Positions 55,014 through 64,000 of a stretch of 64,000 nt of DNA are shown one piece after another. The DNA is from Roridomyces roridus (lineage: Eukaryota; Basidiomycota; Agaricomycetes; Agaricales; Mycenaceae): assembly GCA_029378245.1 (NCBI GenBank), contig JARKIF010000002.1:3100001-3164000 (forward strand), read 5' to 3'. The notes beneath the pieces were generated by a model. The model was not told the DNA's origin. It searched no databases and was given only the letters and a program-made list of their open reading frames with translations. Made by a program: the position numbers and the translations under genes. Position 1 is the stretch's first letter. The number at the start of each line of letters is the position of its first letter.

Positions 55014-55382
55014 GTTGAATTTTTTGGTGGGGACACTTGCGAACTAACTCAAGACCAAAGGGATGAAGGGGAGAGGAAAGGAAGCTCTGAAGGCGTGGTT
55101 GTGGTTTATATAGACGCGTTCGGCGCGTGATGACAATGTGTGGCTCGATGGACAATGCGAGGTCTGATTTCCATTTTGAGCCTCGTTTGGGCCATTCATC
55201 TGAAAATCGAGATCTCTGACTCAATGAAAGGTCGCGACAGCCTCGGCACACTTTGAGTACATGAGCGGGCGAGAAATTTCGAGAGTTAGGGGCAACTATT
55301 AGGACACGTGATGGCGTTCTTGCTTACCTTCGGCCATCATCATCAATGCATCATGATCTCCACAAGTTGTTAAAGTACCGCC
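55014..55382. promoter_or_regulatory. Upstream region of B6, with repeated cassette
   Basis: Contains the cassette CACGTGATGGCGTTCTTGCT (about 55306-55325), preceded by AAATTTCGAGAGTTAGGGGC. Related sequence occurs before K3 (about 58340-58460) and before the F-box-like gene at 59731. CACGTG is an E-box type site; its role here is unproved. A TATA-like TTATATAGACGC at 55107 reads on the minus strand (TATATAA) for the preceding minus gene. Confidence 0.5.
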
Positions 55383-57029
55383 ATGACCGACTGCACATGC
55401 CCTTTTCAACGGCACCTCTTTCCTCAATGTACGCAGGAGAAGGAATTACGCGACTTACTGCGTTCCAACGATTCTCCATCCGCGTTCCAGGTTGCTCACT
55501 GCCGATCCATCTCAACCTCTTTGCCAGCAGAGCTCGAGCGATACGACGACGAGATTCTTCGTCTCAACGCGGCTCTTTTTAGAGCAGAATCCGAGCGCGC
55601 AGCTGTGCAAGACTACTCCCGCCTCTGCGATGCGGTCATGTCCCCCGTCCGCCGACTGCCCGCGGAAATCTTGGTGGACATATTTGGTTACTTCACGACC
55701 GCGCTGCATTGGCCTTGGTTAGAGTTTCCCAGAAGTGACAGCATCGAGGAGGAGATGCGACGCGTCGCGAACGTGGAGCTCCTGCGTGTCGCCCAAGTCT
55801 GCCCTCGGTGGCACCAACTCGTCATGGGAACCCCCTCGCTATGGAGTTGCATAGAGCTTGACCTGTGCCAGTGGACGGCACCTGATTCGCGGCTCCTCCT
55901 CTTGCTGAAAACTGTTCTGGATCGTGGAGAGAGTTTCCCGCTCGATCTTGGCATTGTCTGGGGTAACAGAGACGCCACTTCTCGAGTCCTGGAGCTCTTA
56001 GCCTCGTATTCCACGCGATGGCGCCATGTAGCATTCATGACTTGGACGTCTCCACTCGACGAATACTCCAAACTTTCGGCCATTGCGGGCAATCTCCCTC
56101 TTCTAAGTAGCCTTGCAATCAACACAGGGTGGAATGACGTCGAGGCGATCACTTTTTTTGAAGGTGCCCCTCAACTTGTGGACGTTCGCTTTAACGGATT
56201 GCCTGCAAAACTGCCCAAATTGCCTCTGGAACAACTCAAGAACCTGGGCCTTGGTGCTTCGGGACCAGAAGATTTGACGCACGTTGCGGCTACCGCGACC
56301 CGTCTTTCTAGGGAGGTGGCAATCGCTGTCTTCTCTAGTACTTGGGAGGAAACAGCCACCATCCAGGCGGTCCCAAGAGTTTCCAATGTCCACGTGCTTT
56401 CAGTCCGCGTGATTGGGCCGTTCGATGCAGCACCTGCTCGTTCAGCGATGAGGGACTGGATGCTCCATTTCACACTACCCCACCTCGATCATCTGTGGTT
56501 TGATTGTTCCCAATACGCGGGTGTCCCTCTGCCTTGGCCAGCCGACCACTTTTTGGCCCTCGCCCATCGGTCGTCCTTCTCCAGCCATCTGACGGTTCTA
56601 GAACTGGATCCTGTATTCATCACCGAAGCGGAGCTTCTCCAGGTGTTGGATGTGCTGCAATCCTTGGACAATTTGACCATTTCCGACCACAAACGGATCC
56701 CTGGTGCACCGACAGAATACGTTCTACTTACCGACGCTCTTCTCCGCTGTCTCACCTGGACGCCAGGTCCCGCATGCCTCGCGCCTGCCCTTAGCTACTT
56801 GGGCTGCCACACGCTGCTCAAATTCGACGACGACGTTTACCGAGACTTTGTGTTGTCGAGAATTGGTCCAGGACGGAACGAGGATGGTCCGTTTGAGGTG
56901 GAATTATTTTGGGATTCGGACAATCAGCGCGACTTGGATTCAGGTGTGTTGGCGCAGTTCAAGGAGCTCCAATCGTGCGGCGAGTTGTTGTTTTCTCTTG
57001 CACCGAGTCCCATGTTCGAAGGCCGGTGA
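55383..57029 (+). CDS. F-box protein, family B (B6)
   Basis: Single exon, 548 aa, starting MTDCTCPFQRHLF. It has the same architecture as B1: LRDLLRSNDSP block, coiled coil, F-box RRLPAEILVDIFGYF, leucine-rich tail ending MFEGR. It is very close to B1 in the middle (MTWTSPLDEYSKLSAIAG). Intact. It is followed by the K2 and K3 kinase-like copies, as B3 is followed by K1. Confidence 0.85.
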   Translation: MTDCTCPFQRHLFPQCTQEKELRDLLRSNDSPSAFQVAHCRSISTSLPAELERYDDEILRLNAALFRAESERAAVQDYSRLCDAVMSPVRRLPAEILVDIFGYFTTALHWPWLEFPRSDSIEEEMRRVANVELLRVAQVCPRWHQLVMGTPSLWSCIELDLCQWTAPDSRLLLLLKTVLDRGESFPLDLGIVWGNRDATSRVLELLASYSTRWRHVAFMTWTSPLDEYSKLSAIAGNLPLLSSLAINTGWNDVEAITFFEGAPQLVDVRFNGLPAKLPKLPLEQLKNLGLGASGPEDLTHVAATATRLSREVAIAVFSSTWEETATIQAVPRVSNVHVLSVRVIGPFDAAPARSAMRDWMLHFTLPHLDHLWFDCSQYAGVPLPWPADHFLALAHRSSFSSHLTVLELDPVFITEAELLQVLDVLQSLDNLTISDHKRIPGAPTEYVLLTDALLRCLTWTPGPACLAPALSYLGCHTLLKFDDDVYRDFVLSRIGPGRNEDGPFEVELFWDSDNQRDLDSGVLAQFKELQSCGELLFSLAPSPMFEGR

Positions 57030-57237
57030 AAAATGTGTATCTTGCTACTCAGAAATGTGTTATTTTCTTGACGCCCGCATCTTCTGAATGATAGTATTCT
57101 CATGCGTCGAACGGCGTTTTGTCTCAACGGGCGCGATAGGTTACTGTTACCGGAATGCCGGCGCATTGTGGGTCCAACAACCCTGACCGAGATTCTGACC
57201 AGCCAGGGGACTCTTTTCCTCATTCTGACTTTCCCTC

Positions 57238-58111
57238 ATGGACAAAGGTGCGTGGCATTCCACCACCTGCGATGGTGCTCATCGTCTTGCTGCAGACCTC
57301 CCCTTTCGTCTCGTAATGGAATCGGACGTATTCAACACCGAGCTGGAGACCTTTGCTTTTGTCAGCTGTTGTTCGAGAAGGATGGTGAATACTTTACCTG
57401 CCAGAAACCAGACCGGGCCCCCGCTTGAAGTTCTGCCAACCGCCTGCGGGACCTCTTCAATCAGGCGACTCCAGTGCCACGTACTATAGGACTCCAGTGC
57501 CCACGACCTTCGCCTGCACCCAGGCGGAAGAGCTGAAGTCCAACATGTACCTGAAGATAACCCAATCATTCAGGTATAATAATGAAACTGACCCCGCGGC
57601 AACGGACGTCGCCGACGATCAGCTTCGAGAGCTCAGAGTTTGCGAGGTGTTTTGACAGAATCCACACCCAAACATCTGCCGCTACCACGGCTACCTTCCT
57701 TCTGCTAACAGCGACTACATTCGCGGCCTGTGCTTCGAGCGGCCGGAGAGGACGCTGGATGATGCTGTCATCGCTGGCGCTCAGTTTCCTCCCTCTTTCT
57801 TGGACGGAGTTGAGGAAGCTATAAAACACCTACACTCCCTGGGTTACGCACATGTGAGAGATACGAGCTTTGCTGATATATTACCTCTCACTCCTTGCGC
57901 ACAGAATGACCTCAATCCACACAACATCATGATATCCAAAGCCGGTGATCCCATTCTCATCGACTTCGACTCTTCGCTGCCCCTGGGACTCAAGTTGACC
58001 AAGGGTGGTACTTTTGAGTGGGAATACGAGGGCGGCGTCTCCGCAAAGGAGAACGATCTGTGGGCATTGGCGGAGCTACGTGAATGGATTGAGGGCAGAC
58101 GTGAATACTAG
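57238..58111 (+). pseudogene. Broken kinase-like copy (K2)
   Basis: Same exon plan as K1 and K3 (ATG, 10-nt exon, GT intron to CTGCAG, then DLPFR). One base is lost after ETFAF near 57361, putting the next 100 bases out of frame. A stop codon (TGA, about 57653) replaces Leu in EVLLQNPHP. The segment upstream of that is also rearranged. The C-terminal part stays readable: HLHSLGYAH, HNIMISKAGDPILIDFDSS, ELREWIEGRRE. Clearly degenerate. Confidence 0.75.
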
Positions 58112-58422
58112 GGAGCGGGCTTTCCGCTTGGGGGCATTTGTCGCCACTGGCTAACAAAGCTATTAATGAAATAGGCTTCAGCCTTCTCCTCGGCTGCCAC
58201 AATCAAATTTCAATGTGTGACTGGCCAGAGGCACAAGGCGAACTTCCAAGTCTGATGAAAGTCTGATTTCATATGTATGCATTTTGAGCCTCATTTCCGG
58301 TCACCTCGACCATTCGCTCGCAGTCTGAGACGTCCAACTCAAGGAAAGATCACGGCAGCCTCCACTCGACGCTTGGGCTACATGACCGACAAGAAAGGGG
58401 CCTGTTTGACCTCGTATTCTGC

Positions 58423-58442
58423 CACGTGATGGCGTTCTTGCT
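58423..58442 (+). promoter_or_regulatory. Repeated upstream cassette before K3
   Basis: CACGTGATGGCGTTCTTGCT, identical over 20 bases to the copy before B6 and nearly identical to that before the gene at 59731. Confidence 0.45.
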
Positions 58443-58623
58443 ACCCTCGACCACCATCGTCGAATTTGGACCCGCCTTTTCTGCTATCCCAAATCCGTGT
58501 CTTCGACGCCAACAGTCACTTAGTTACAGGCTCGACGGCTACAGGGGCTCGACGCGAACGAGGCTGCTGTGACCGGGCCCGCAGAGACGACCGTGTTCAA
58601 ACCCAACTCTCAATCTTTCCCTC

Positions 58624-59497
58624 ATGGATCAAGGTGGGCTCACGTTCACCGCCTCCGCTAGACTCATCATCTTGCCCCAGAGCTCCCCTTTCGTGTCGTA
58701 ACGCAGTCAGTCGTATTCAACGACGAGACCTTCGCCTTTTGCCAGCTCCTATTCGAGAAGGATGGCGAATACTTTACTTGCCAGAAGGCAGAACGCCAGC
58801 CCGCTTCTGCAAGTCGCCTGCTCGACCTTTTCGCTGAGGCGTCTTTAGTTCCGCACGCCTTCTATAGGACCCCGGTGCCCACCACCTTCGCCTGCACCCA
58901 AGCTCGAGAGCTGGAACCCAACATGATGTACCTGAAAGTAGCCGAACCCTTGACCTACAGCAAGGAGAATATTCTCACTGCGAAGGGAATCACCGACGAT
59001 CAGATTCGAGAGCTCAGGGCTTGCGAGGTGCTCTTGCAGAATCCGCACCCAAATATCTGCCGCTACTACGGCTACCTTCCTTCTGCTAACGGCGACTACA
59101 TTCGCGGTCTGTGCTTCGAGCGGCAGGAGACGCTGCTGTTTGATGCTGTTATTGCTGGAGCCCAATTTCCTCCCTCATTCTTGGACGGAGTTCATGAAGC
59201 TCTGAAACATCTACACTCCCTGGGTTACGCACATGTGAGACACTTTTTTCTCTCGAAAACTTGCATCTCCTCTCTCTGATCTCACGCGCCCAGAGTGACA
59301 TTAATCCAGGCAACATCATGATCTCCAAAGCTGGGGAGCCCATTCTCATCGATTTTGACTCGTCTCTCCCACTGGGGCTCAAGGTGAAGAAGGGCAAGAG
59401 TCCTGGATGGGAATACGAGGGTCGCGTTTCCGCCAAGGAGAATGATCTGTGGGCATTGGCGAAGCTACGTGAATGGATTGCGGGCAAACGTGAATAG
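58624..59497 (+). CDS. Kinase-like protein (K3)
   Basis: Exons 58624-58633, 58681-59234, 59294-59497, with the same exon lengths as K1; 255 aa. It starts MDQELPFRVVTQ. Lysine in MMYLKVAEP, EVLLQNPHPNICRYYGY, catalytic loop HSDINPGNIMI (Ser where K1 has Asn after His), then LIDFDSSLPLGLKVKK and LWALAKLREWIAGKRE. The catalytic Asp and the metal-binding Asn are present. DFD takes the place of DFG. The intact partner of the degenerate K2 next door. Confidence 0.72.
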
Positions 59498-59694
59498 GGA
59501 GCGGCTTTCCGCTTGACATTTGTCATCTGTCGCTGTGCTGTTCTGGATTCTGATTCTGGAATAGTCATGTATTACATATCCAGCTCGATGAAAAGGTGGC
59601 GACAGCCTCGACTCGCCGTTTGGAAGTTACATGAGCGGACAAGAAATTTCGAGAGTTAGGGGCTTACTGTTTGGTGATACTTCAATATTCTGAC

Positions 59695-59716
59695 ACGTGA
59701 TGGCGTTCCTGCTTAC
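59695..59716 (+). promoter_or_regulatory. Repeated upstream cassette before the 59731 gene
   Basis: CACGTGATGGCGTTCCTGCT, one base different from the copies before B6 and K3, about 15 bp before the start codon. Confidence 0.45.
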
Positions 59717-59730
59717 CTCAACCGTTCATC

Positions 59731-61259
59731 ATGAAATTGACTGAGCTCGGCCACGACGTATTGCTGGAGATTTGTGGACATATCTATGAAAGTAATGAAC
59801 TACCGTGCAAATTAACTTAGCGCTGCTGAACTTGCCCAGACCATCCTCGAGACAGGGTTTTCCTCGGCTGGTACGAGATTGACCGAGACAGCCTCGAACG
59901 TCACCGCATCTTCCCTGGTCCCCCTGCACAGATTTTGCTAGAGTTGGCATCCATGCACTCACAGCTGGCCATTGCGACACGACCTTACATATGGCGTGAA
60001 GTCGCTGTCGTATTCGCGGGGACGGAGGGCCGTAAAGAGGAAATTATCGAAGACTACAACCCCACACACTTTGAGCGTGCTCAAATGCCGCACATCGCGC
60101 GATTTGTCCGGGCGCTCTTCATTGCGTGTTGTTCAGACGGTCTCCTCCCACAAAGCCTCCCAGGGACGATCTCATCTTTCACATCCCTGCGCAGCGTTTG
60201 CTTTACCAGATTTCCCAATCAAGCATTCGACGACCAGCCGTGCATGGACGAGAACCTGGCTGCAGCCATTCGCATGCATCCCTCCATTCACACGCTCAGT
60301 GTGTGTGCCATGACCGACTGCGCGAATCTCATACAGCCGAAGACCACAAAAACCTACAACATAGCCTTGAATTTCTGCCTTGGAAACTCGATGGCTCTTC
60401 TCGCGAGACCGAACGCAATAAAATATTTGTGTCTGCGCACCCACGATTATCAACCCCAGGCTGTCGAAGAGAGCTGGCCGTGCGATATCTGGGATACTTT
60501 GGAGCACCTTGATGCGGGATACGATACTACAAATTTGGTTCCAGATTCGCAGAATCGAATAAATCAAAGGTTTATATTTACTTCCTTCAAGGTCGGTGGT
60601 ATCAGAGCGTGTGTGTGTTTTTTATTCTGATTTATTGGATCAGAATTATCTCTCGACGGGTCGTCGCCTAGCTCTGAGATCCCTGGATCTCTCCGGAGTT
60701 TTGCCTCGCCACGTCGTTCCTTACCTCGAAATGTTCAATGGCATTGGTTTGGAGACTCTCACCTATATCCCAACATGGCATGCCAATATGCAGTTCGAAA
60801 CCCTCGCCGAAGTTTGGGTCAATTTCCCAAAGTTGAAAAGGCTTCGTGTGGCGATCCCACTTCGAGATGAAGAGTTCCACTCAGAAACTCTGAATCATCT
60901 TATGATCCAGGCGCGTCCTCCCGTTATGTTCTGAGAGTCTTGTTGGAGATACGTCCTTAGCCAGACACAATCGACCTGTTGCAGAAATTCTCAGATCTGG
61001 TCGACTCTGTGTGTCGTTCGACCGAGAGAATTTCGACAAGGCGAAAGTGGCGGAACTCGGGCCATCTGTACGGCGATTGGCTGACACTTGTCCGCTGTTG
61101 AGAAGCGTGGAGGTGATAGTCAGGTCGGATTCATGGCACTCCCCTTTCATCACACAGTACGCTATTCGGCGCTGCGCAAGATCAGGGCAAACAAGTGTCG
61201 AAGTTGCGCCCCGGCGGTTGCTGGATGGCACCGTTTTCGAGTTTTTGCAGTGGAAATAA
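59731..61259 (+). CDS. F-box-like protein, 3-prime end unresolved
   Basis: Exons 59731-59791 and 59840-about 60593, then from 60647; the frame is continuous to about 60900. The start MKLTELGHDVLLEICGHI is an F-box-like helix pair. Leucine-rich-type text follows (FTSLRSVCFTRFP, LRSLDLSGVLP, FPKLKRLRVAIPL). After 60900 the sense frame changes at least twice (YVLRVLLEIRP, then RRLADTCPLLRSVEV to FEFLQWK at 61259) with no good intron for either step. It is probably a decaying gene or one with sequence errors. Unrelated in sequence to families A and B. Confidence 0.55.
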
Positions 61260-61306
61260 TGACTGGTGTCTGAAGAATTACATAAAAATTACAGCTCTGT
61301 ATTTGC

Positions 61307-62083
61307 TTATTGGAGTTTGAGCCTTTGTTCCTCCAAATCCTTCACCGTCCCAAGATATTCAAGCAGACGCCGCTCCTTTTTGTGTACCTTCTCAACCACC
61401 ACACGAGTCCTCCACGGCGTATTCGTCGCCGCTTTAAACTGGGACGTCCCGAACGCCTCACGACTGGCCCACTCGTGTAAAGCGAGGTACAGAGGCGGGC
61501 TACTGGAAGGCGAACTAGATAATAATCTAAAGCGAGAAGACGACCGCCACCCGGGGACGGCGCTCAGCATTGGTATATGCTCGTCCGTGTACCAGTCGTT
61601 GAACATGTCCTCTGCCCCGTCGTCCGGCGTCATCCCGTTTAAGACCATGTAGTGTTTGGCAGACGAGCTCGGGATGAGTATCTGGCCGTGGGCACCTCGG
61701 GGGAAGCGCTCGTAGAGCCGGATTTCGACGGTTCCGCCCAGATATTGGCCAAGTTGTTCGACGATTTGTGGATCATCTGGTGTGGGTAAATGCGAATTGA
61801 GCGGGGAGACAATTGCTAAAGTCTGGAGATCCACGGAGTCACTGGGGGTGCGATACAGGACTGGGTTATACGAGACGCCGCCTAATTTCTTCAAAGCGTC
61901 GGCGACATCTGCTTGATGCGTCAGACTGGGCGAGACGAGCGGAATGAAGGTGCTTGCGAGTCCACTGCTGGTCAATTTCTTTCGTTGTCGGGAACGCAAG
62001 GATAACAAGCAGATTTTGGTCTGCCATGGTGGTGCGAGAGCAAAGTGGGTTAATTGCATTTTCGGAGTTGAGCCGGACATCAT
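61307..62083 (-). CDS. EthD-like dimeric alpha-beta barrel protein
   Basis: About 257 aa from a Met at 62083 or 62080. The second half has NDWYTDEHIPMLSAVPGW and SRFRL, the pattern of stress-responsive/EthD-like alpha-beta barrels that often occur twice per fungal protein. It ends with a charged coil (VVVEKVHKKERRLLEYLGTVKDLEEQ). The first 65 residues (basic, RSRQRKKL) look unlike the family and may hide an intron or a different start. Such proteins are small-molecule enzymes or binding proteins of mostly unknown substrate. Confidence 0.6.
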   Translation of the reverse strand: MMSGSTPKMQLTHFALAPPWQTKICLLSLRSRQRKKLTSSGLASTFIPLVSPSLTHQADVADALKKLGGVSYNPVLYRTPSDSVDLQTLAIVSPLNSHLPTPDDPQIVEQLGQYLGGTVEIRLYERFPRGAHGQILIPSSSAKHYMVLNGMTPDDGAEDMFNDWYTDEHIPMLSAVPGWRSSSRFRLLSSSPSSSPPLYLALHEWASREAFGTSQFKAATNTPWRTRVVVEKVHKKERRLLEYLGTVKDLEEQRLKLQ

Positions 62084-62202
62084 GATTTCATCGGTCCTCC
62101 GGCCCACTTATCCGATATCTTATCTTATCTCTGGCTCTGGAATTCCACCCAATCACCCCAAGAAATTTATGGTACAAGTAGTGTCAAAATCATGAACTGG
62201 TT

Positions 62203-63260
62203 TCAAAAGGCTGGCGTCCTGGATTCAACACCGATGCAAATGGAATGAGGAAACGCACTAACCTTTCCAGAAAAACGCAAACAAAAAGGGAGGATACTCT
62301 CAACCGTCTCATCCAGGTTGTCGTAGAACAGCGAATGACTCCCTCCCTCGATCGTCAGAACCTCCAGATTCGTGAAATGGGGCCGAGCATGAGCCGCCAC
62401 GATGCGCCCGTCCTGAATCTGGTCCTCGGTTCCATAGATCACCATAGCAGGAAACCCTCGCGCCCCGAGCTCTGCAATCTTTGTCTGGTCCGGCTTGTGC
62501 CCACCTCTGATCGCTTTGAAGATATCCGGGGTCTGCATGACGGTACTGCCAATCCACGCCGCCTTGACAGAGAACGAGACGTTCTCGGGGTCAAGGAATG
62601 CGGCATCGGCGAAGGACACGCGGGCGTTGAGAGCCGTTACAGTGTCGGAGGAGAAGAGCTTTGGGAACAGTTCTACGAGTTTGGGTTTCAGGGTTTGAGC
62701 CGCACCTGAGACGCAGAGGGCTCCAGACATGGCGATGACGCCGCCGAGAGGGACCGGGGCGATATTGGTGCATATGTCTGAGGCGACCGGGGCTGGAGAA
62801 GAGGCATAAAGGAAATATTATTGAAACAAGGCGGGTATTGCGCACCCCCTGCACTCCTTGAGAAAGGTGGTGATCGTGGAGGAATTCAAGGGCCGACATG
62901 ACACCTACCATCCAACGTATACGGGATTGTTCAAAGAAAACTCTCTGGCCACGGCAGCGAAATCGTCTGCGTACATGGCAGACGTGTATGCCGATGGCAC
63001 GGTCGGTTTCCCACTCCGCCCATGGCCTCGCACGTCGTATCGCACCTGCAAGTCCATGATTGGAGGATCATCCATAGGGGATAGCATACAAGATAGAGTT
63101 TGTCCAGCATCCTCGAGTCAGAAAACAGCTTGTCAAAGACAATGCCGCTCAAAAGCATTCCGTGAACAAATACAACGCTGGGGTTTGCTGGATTGCCCGA
63201 TGCCTCGGCGTAAATGTGAGTACCATCTGAAGAAGCGCAAAATTTGGAAATCGAGGCCAT
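62203..63260 (-). CDS. Alpha/beta hydrolase
   Basis: Exons 63090-63260, 62909-63045, 62846-62856, 62203-62792; 302 aa. Oxyanion region VVFVHGMLLSG, RYDVRGHGRSGKP, nucleophile elbow GWSAG, acid VIYGTEDQI, His EGGSHSLFY: a complete triad. The elbow Ser and its neighbours come from an 11-nt exon (62846-62856). Without it the frame is lost and there is no nucleophile. An alternative final intron from 62270 (donor GTTAGT) would change the last residues. Substrate unknown; haloperoxidase/lactonase-like relatives are typical. Confidence 0.8.
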
Positions 63261-63364
63261 CTGGAGGGGGGAGATCATGATGATCACGATAACGGTATCA
63301 ACCAGTGATTATTATATAGTCGGCGCCGAGACATATTTCTTTCTTTTTCAAGTTTTTGTCCGCC

Positions 63365-63604
63365 ATGTTGCAAGCCTCGACGGTGTTAAACCTACGCACG
63401 CACATCGACGAGCTTTCGGGAAAGATGGAAATTCAAAAACGAGTTCTACAAGACTTGGAGGCGCAGCGAGCTCGACTCTGGCGTCTTATTGCGCTATCTA
63501 CCCCGCTACTGTGGACGATCGCGATGGATTCCTTGCCACGAAGGGCTGCAGTATCGGCTGCCATCGAGACCTCTCCCTTCCCTCAAGCTCAAGATCAAAG
63601 CAAT
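63365..63604 (+). pseudogene. Possible F-box N-terminal fragment
   Basis: MLQASTVLNLRTHIDELSGKM, followed by EIQKRVLQDLEAQRARLW, is a coiled-coil stretch of the sort that precedes the F-box in many mushroom proteins. The expected LPxEI motif does not follow. The same bases are partly covered by the hydrolase gene on the other strand. Weak. Confidence 0.25.
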
Positions 63605-63637
63605 AAAGCAATAATACAACAGTTGTGCGTGCAGCAA

Positions 63638-64000
63638 TTAGCATTGGTCTCCAAGAAACGCCACAGTTCTCTTATCCCCAAGGATCCCATAGTGACCAAC
63701 GCCGGGAATGAGCAGATGTTTGACAGGCTTGAAGCTCTTCCCAACACCAAGATCCCCATACTCCCGACGGACCTCCTCGGTCATGGCCGCGAGCACCCCA
63801 AACTCGGCCGTCAGGGCGCTCAACGGAGCTTTGACTGACGAAACCCAGCGATTGACCGCGTCCGCATACTCGCTTTCCGAAGCTTCCGCAGGCGCGAATT
63901 CAGAAAGGAAGTTGACGAGTGGCGCAATCGTACGTTTGCCAACTGCGAGCGAGTCGAGATCCTCCTGCTGTGCATCCGGAGAACCAGACTCTGCTGCCTC
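63638..64000 (-). CDS. Partial protein with alpha/beta-hydrolase-like C-terminus
   Basis: Open to the right edge of the window; the stop is at 63638. Visible residues include LVNFLSEFAPAEASESEY, VRREYGDLGVG and the ending HLLIPGVGHYGILGD, similar to the histidine-bearing end of some fungal alpha/beta hydrolases. The start lies outside the window, so the assignment is tentative. Confidence 0.45.
   Translation of the reverse strand, partial: EAAESGSPDAQQEDLDSLAVGKRTIAPLVNFLSEFAPAEASESEYADAVNRWVSSVKAPLSALTAEFGVLAAMTEEVRREYGDLGVGKSFKPVKHLLIPGVGHYGILGDKRTVAFLGDQC

Overview
This 64 kb window reads as nuclear DNA of a mushroom-type basidiomycete (Agaricomycetes). The grounds are: genes split by many introns of about 45-60 bp, a sedolisin and a proteinase-K-type subtilisin, a fungal glucosidase II alpha, and above all a local expansion of F-box paralogues of the kind common in that class. 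There are no bacterial operons, CRISPR arrays or rRNA genes, and I found no convincing tRNA gene. Exon coordinates below are my own splice models. Each was checked by requiring one continuous frame across every junction, but none has transcript support.  LAYOUT. 1-17.2 kb: an array alternating two unrelated F-box families. Family A (A1 1102-2770, A2 7175-8835, A3 13051-14854, A4 15584-17193) has a small N-terminal F-box and a long propeller-like C-terminus. Family B (B1 5284-6939,B2 10228-12894) has a coiled coil, an F-box and a leucine-rich tail. Between A and B genes lie remnants of a third unit: a last exon of a barwin-like secreted protein gene (D1, D2) and a broken minus-strand F-box copy (C1, C2). 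Three non-autonomous transposon-like insertions sit here, and two of them interrupt B2. 17.4-23.3 kb: subtilisin (-), 3-hydroxyacyl-CoA dehydrogenase (+), OPA3-like (-), a tandemly duplicated upstream region, then the intact barwin-like gene D3 (+). 23.4-32.0 kb: C3, B3 (frameshifted), kinase-like K1, mitochondrial/peroxisomal carrier (-), B4 (-), B5 (-). 32.3-45.0 kb: a conserved block with the GINS subunit Psf1 (-), mannosyltransferase ALG12 (+), D-2-hydroxyacid dehydrogenase (+), sedolisin (-), glucosidase II alpha (+), and a long low-complexity protein (+). 45.7-51.7 kb: a small unknown gene, then a two-copy E/G module: E1 (+) with HExxH protein G1 (-), and broken E2 (+) with G2 (-). 51.8-55.0 kb: a small secreted protein and a proline-rich protein (both -). 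55.4-64 kb: B6, K2 (pseudogene), K3, another F-box-like gene, an EthD-like barrel protein (-), an alpha/beta hydrolase (-), and a partial hydrolase running off the right edge.  HOW IT FITS TOGETHER. The middle block is housekeeping: DNA replication initiation, N-glycan assembly and trimming, peroxisome/mitochondrion functions and secreted proteolysis. The flanks are fast-evolving. F-box paralogues (likely SCF ubiquitin-ligase substrate receptors), kinase-like K proteins and HExxH proteins have been copied, inverted, converted and broken in place. The most interesting observations are a hAT-type miniature element in a coding exon whose own ends offer GT and AG splice sites that would restore the frame; GC-AG introns forced by frame in three of four A paralogues; and micro-exons of 7, 9, 9 and 11 nt, the 11-nt one carrying a catalytic serine.
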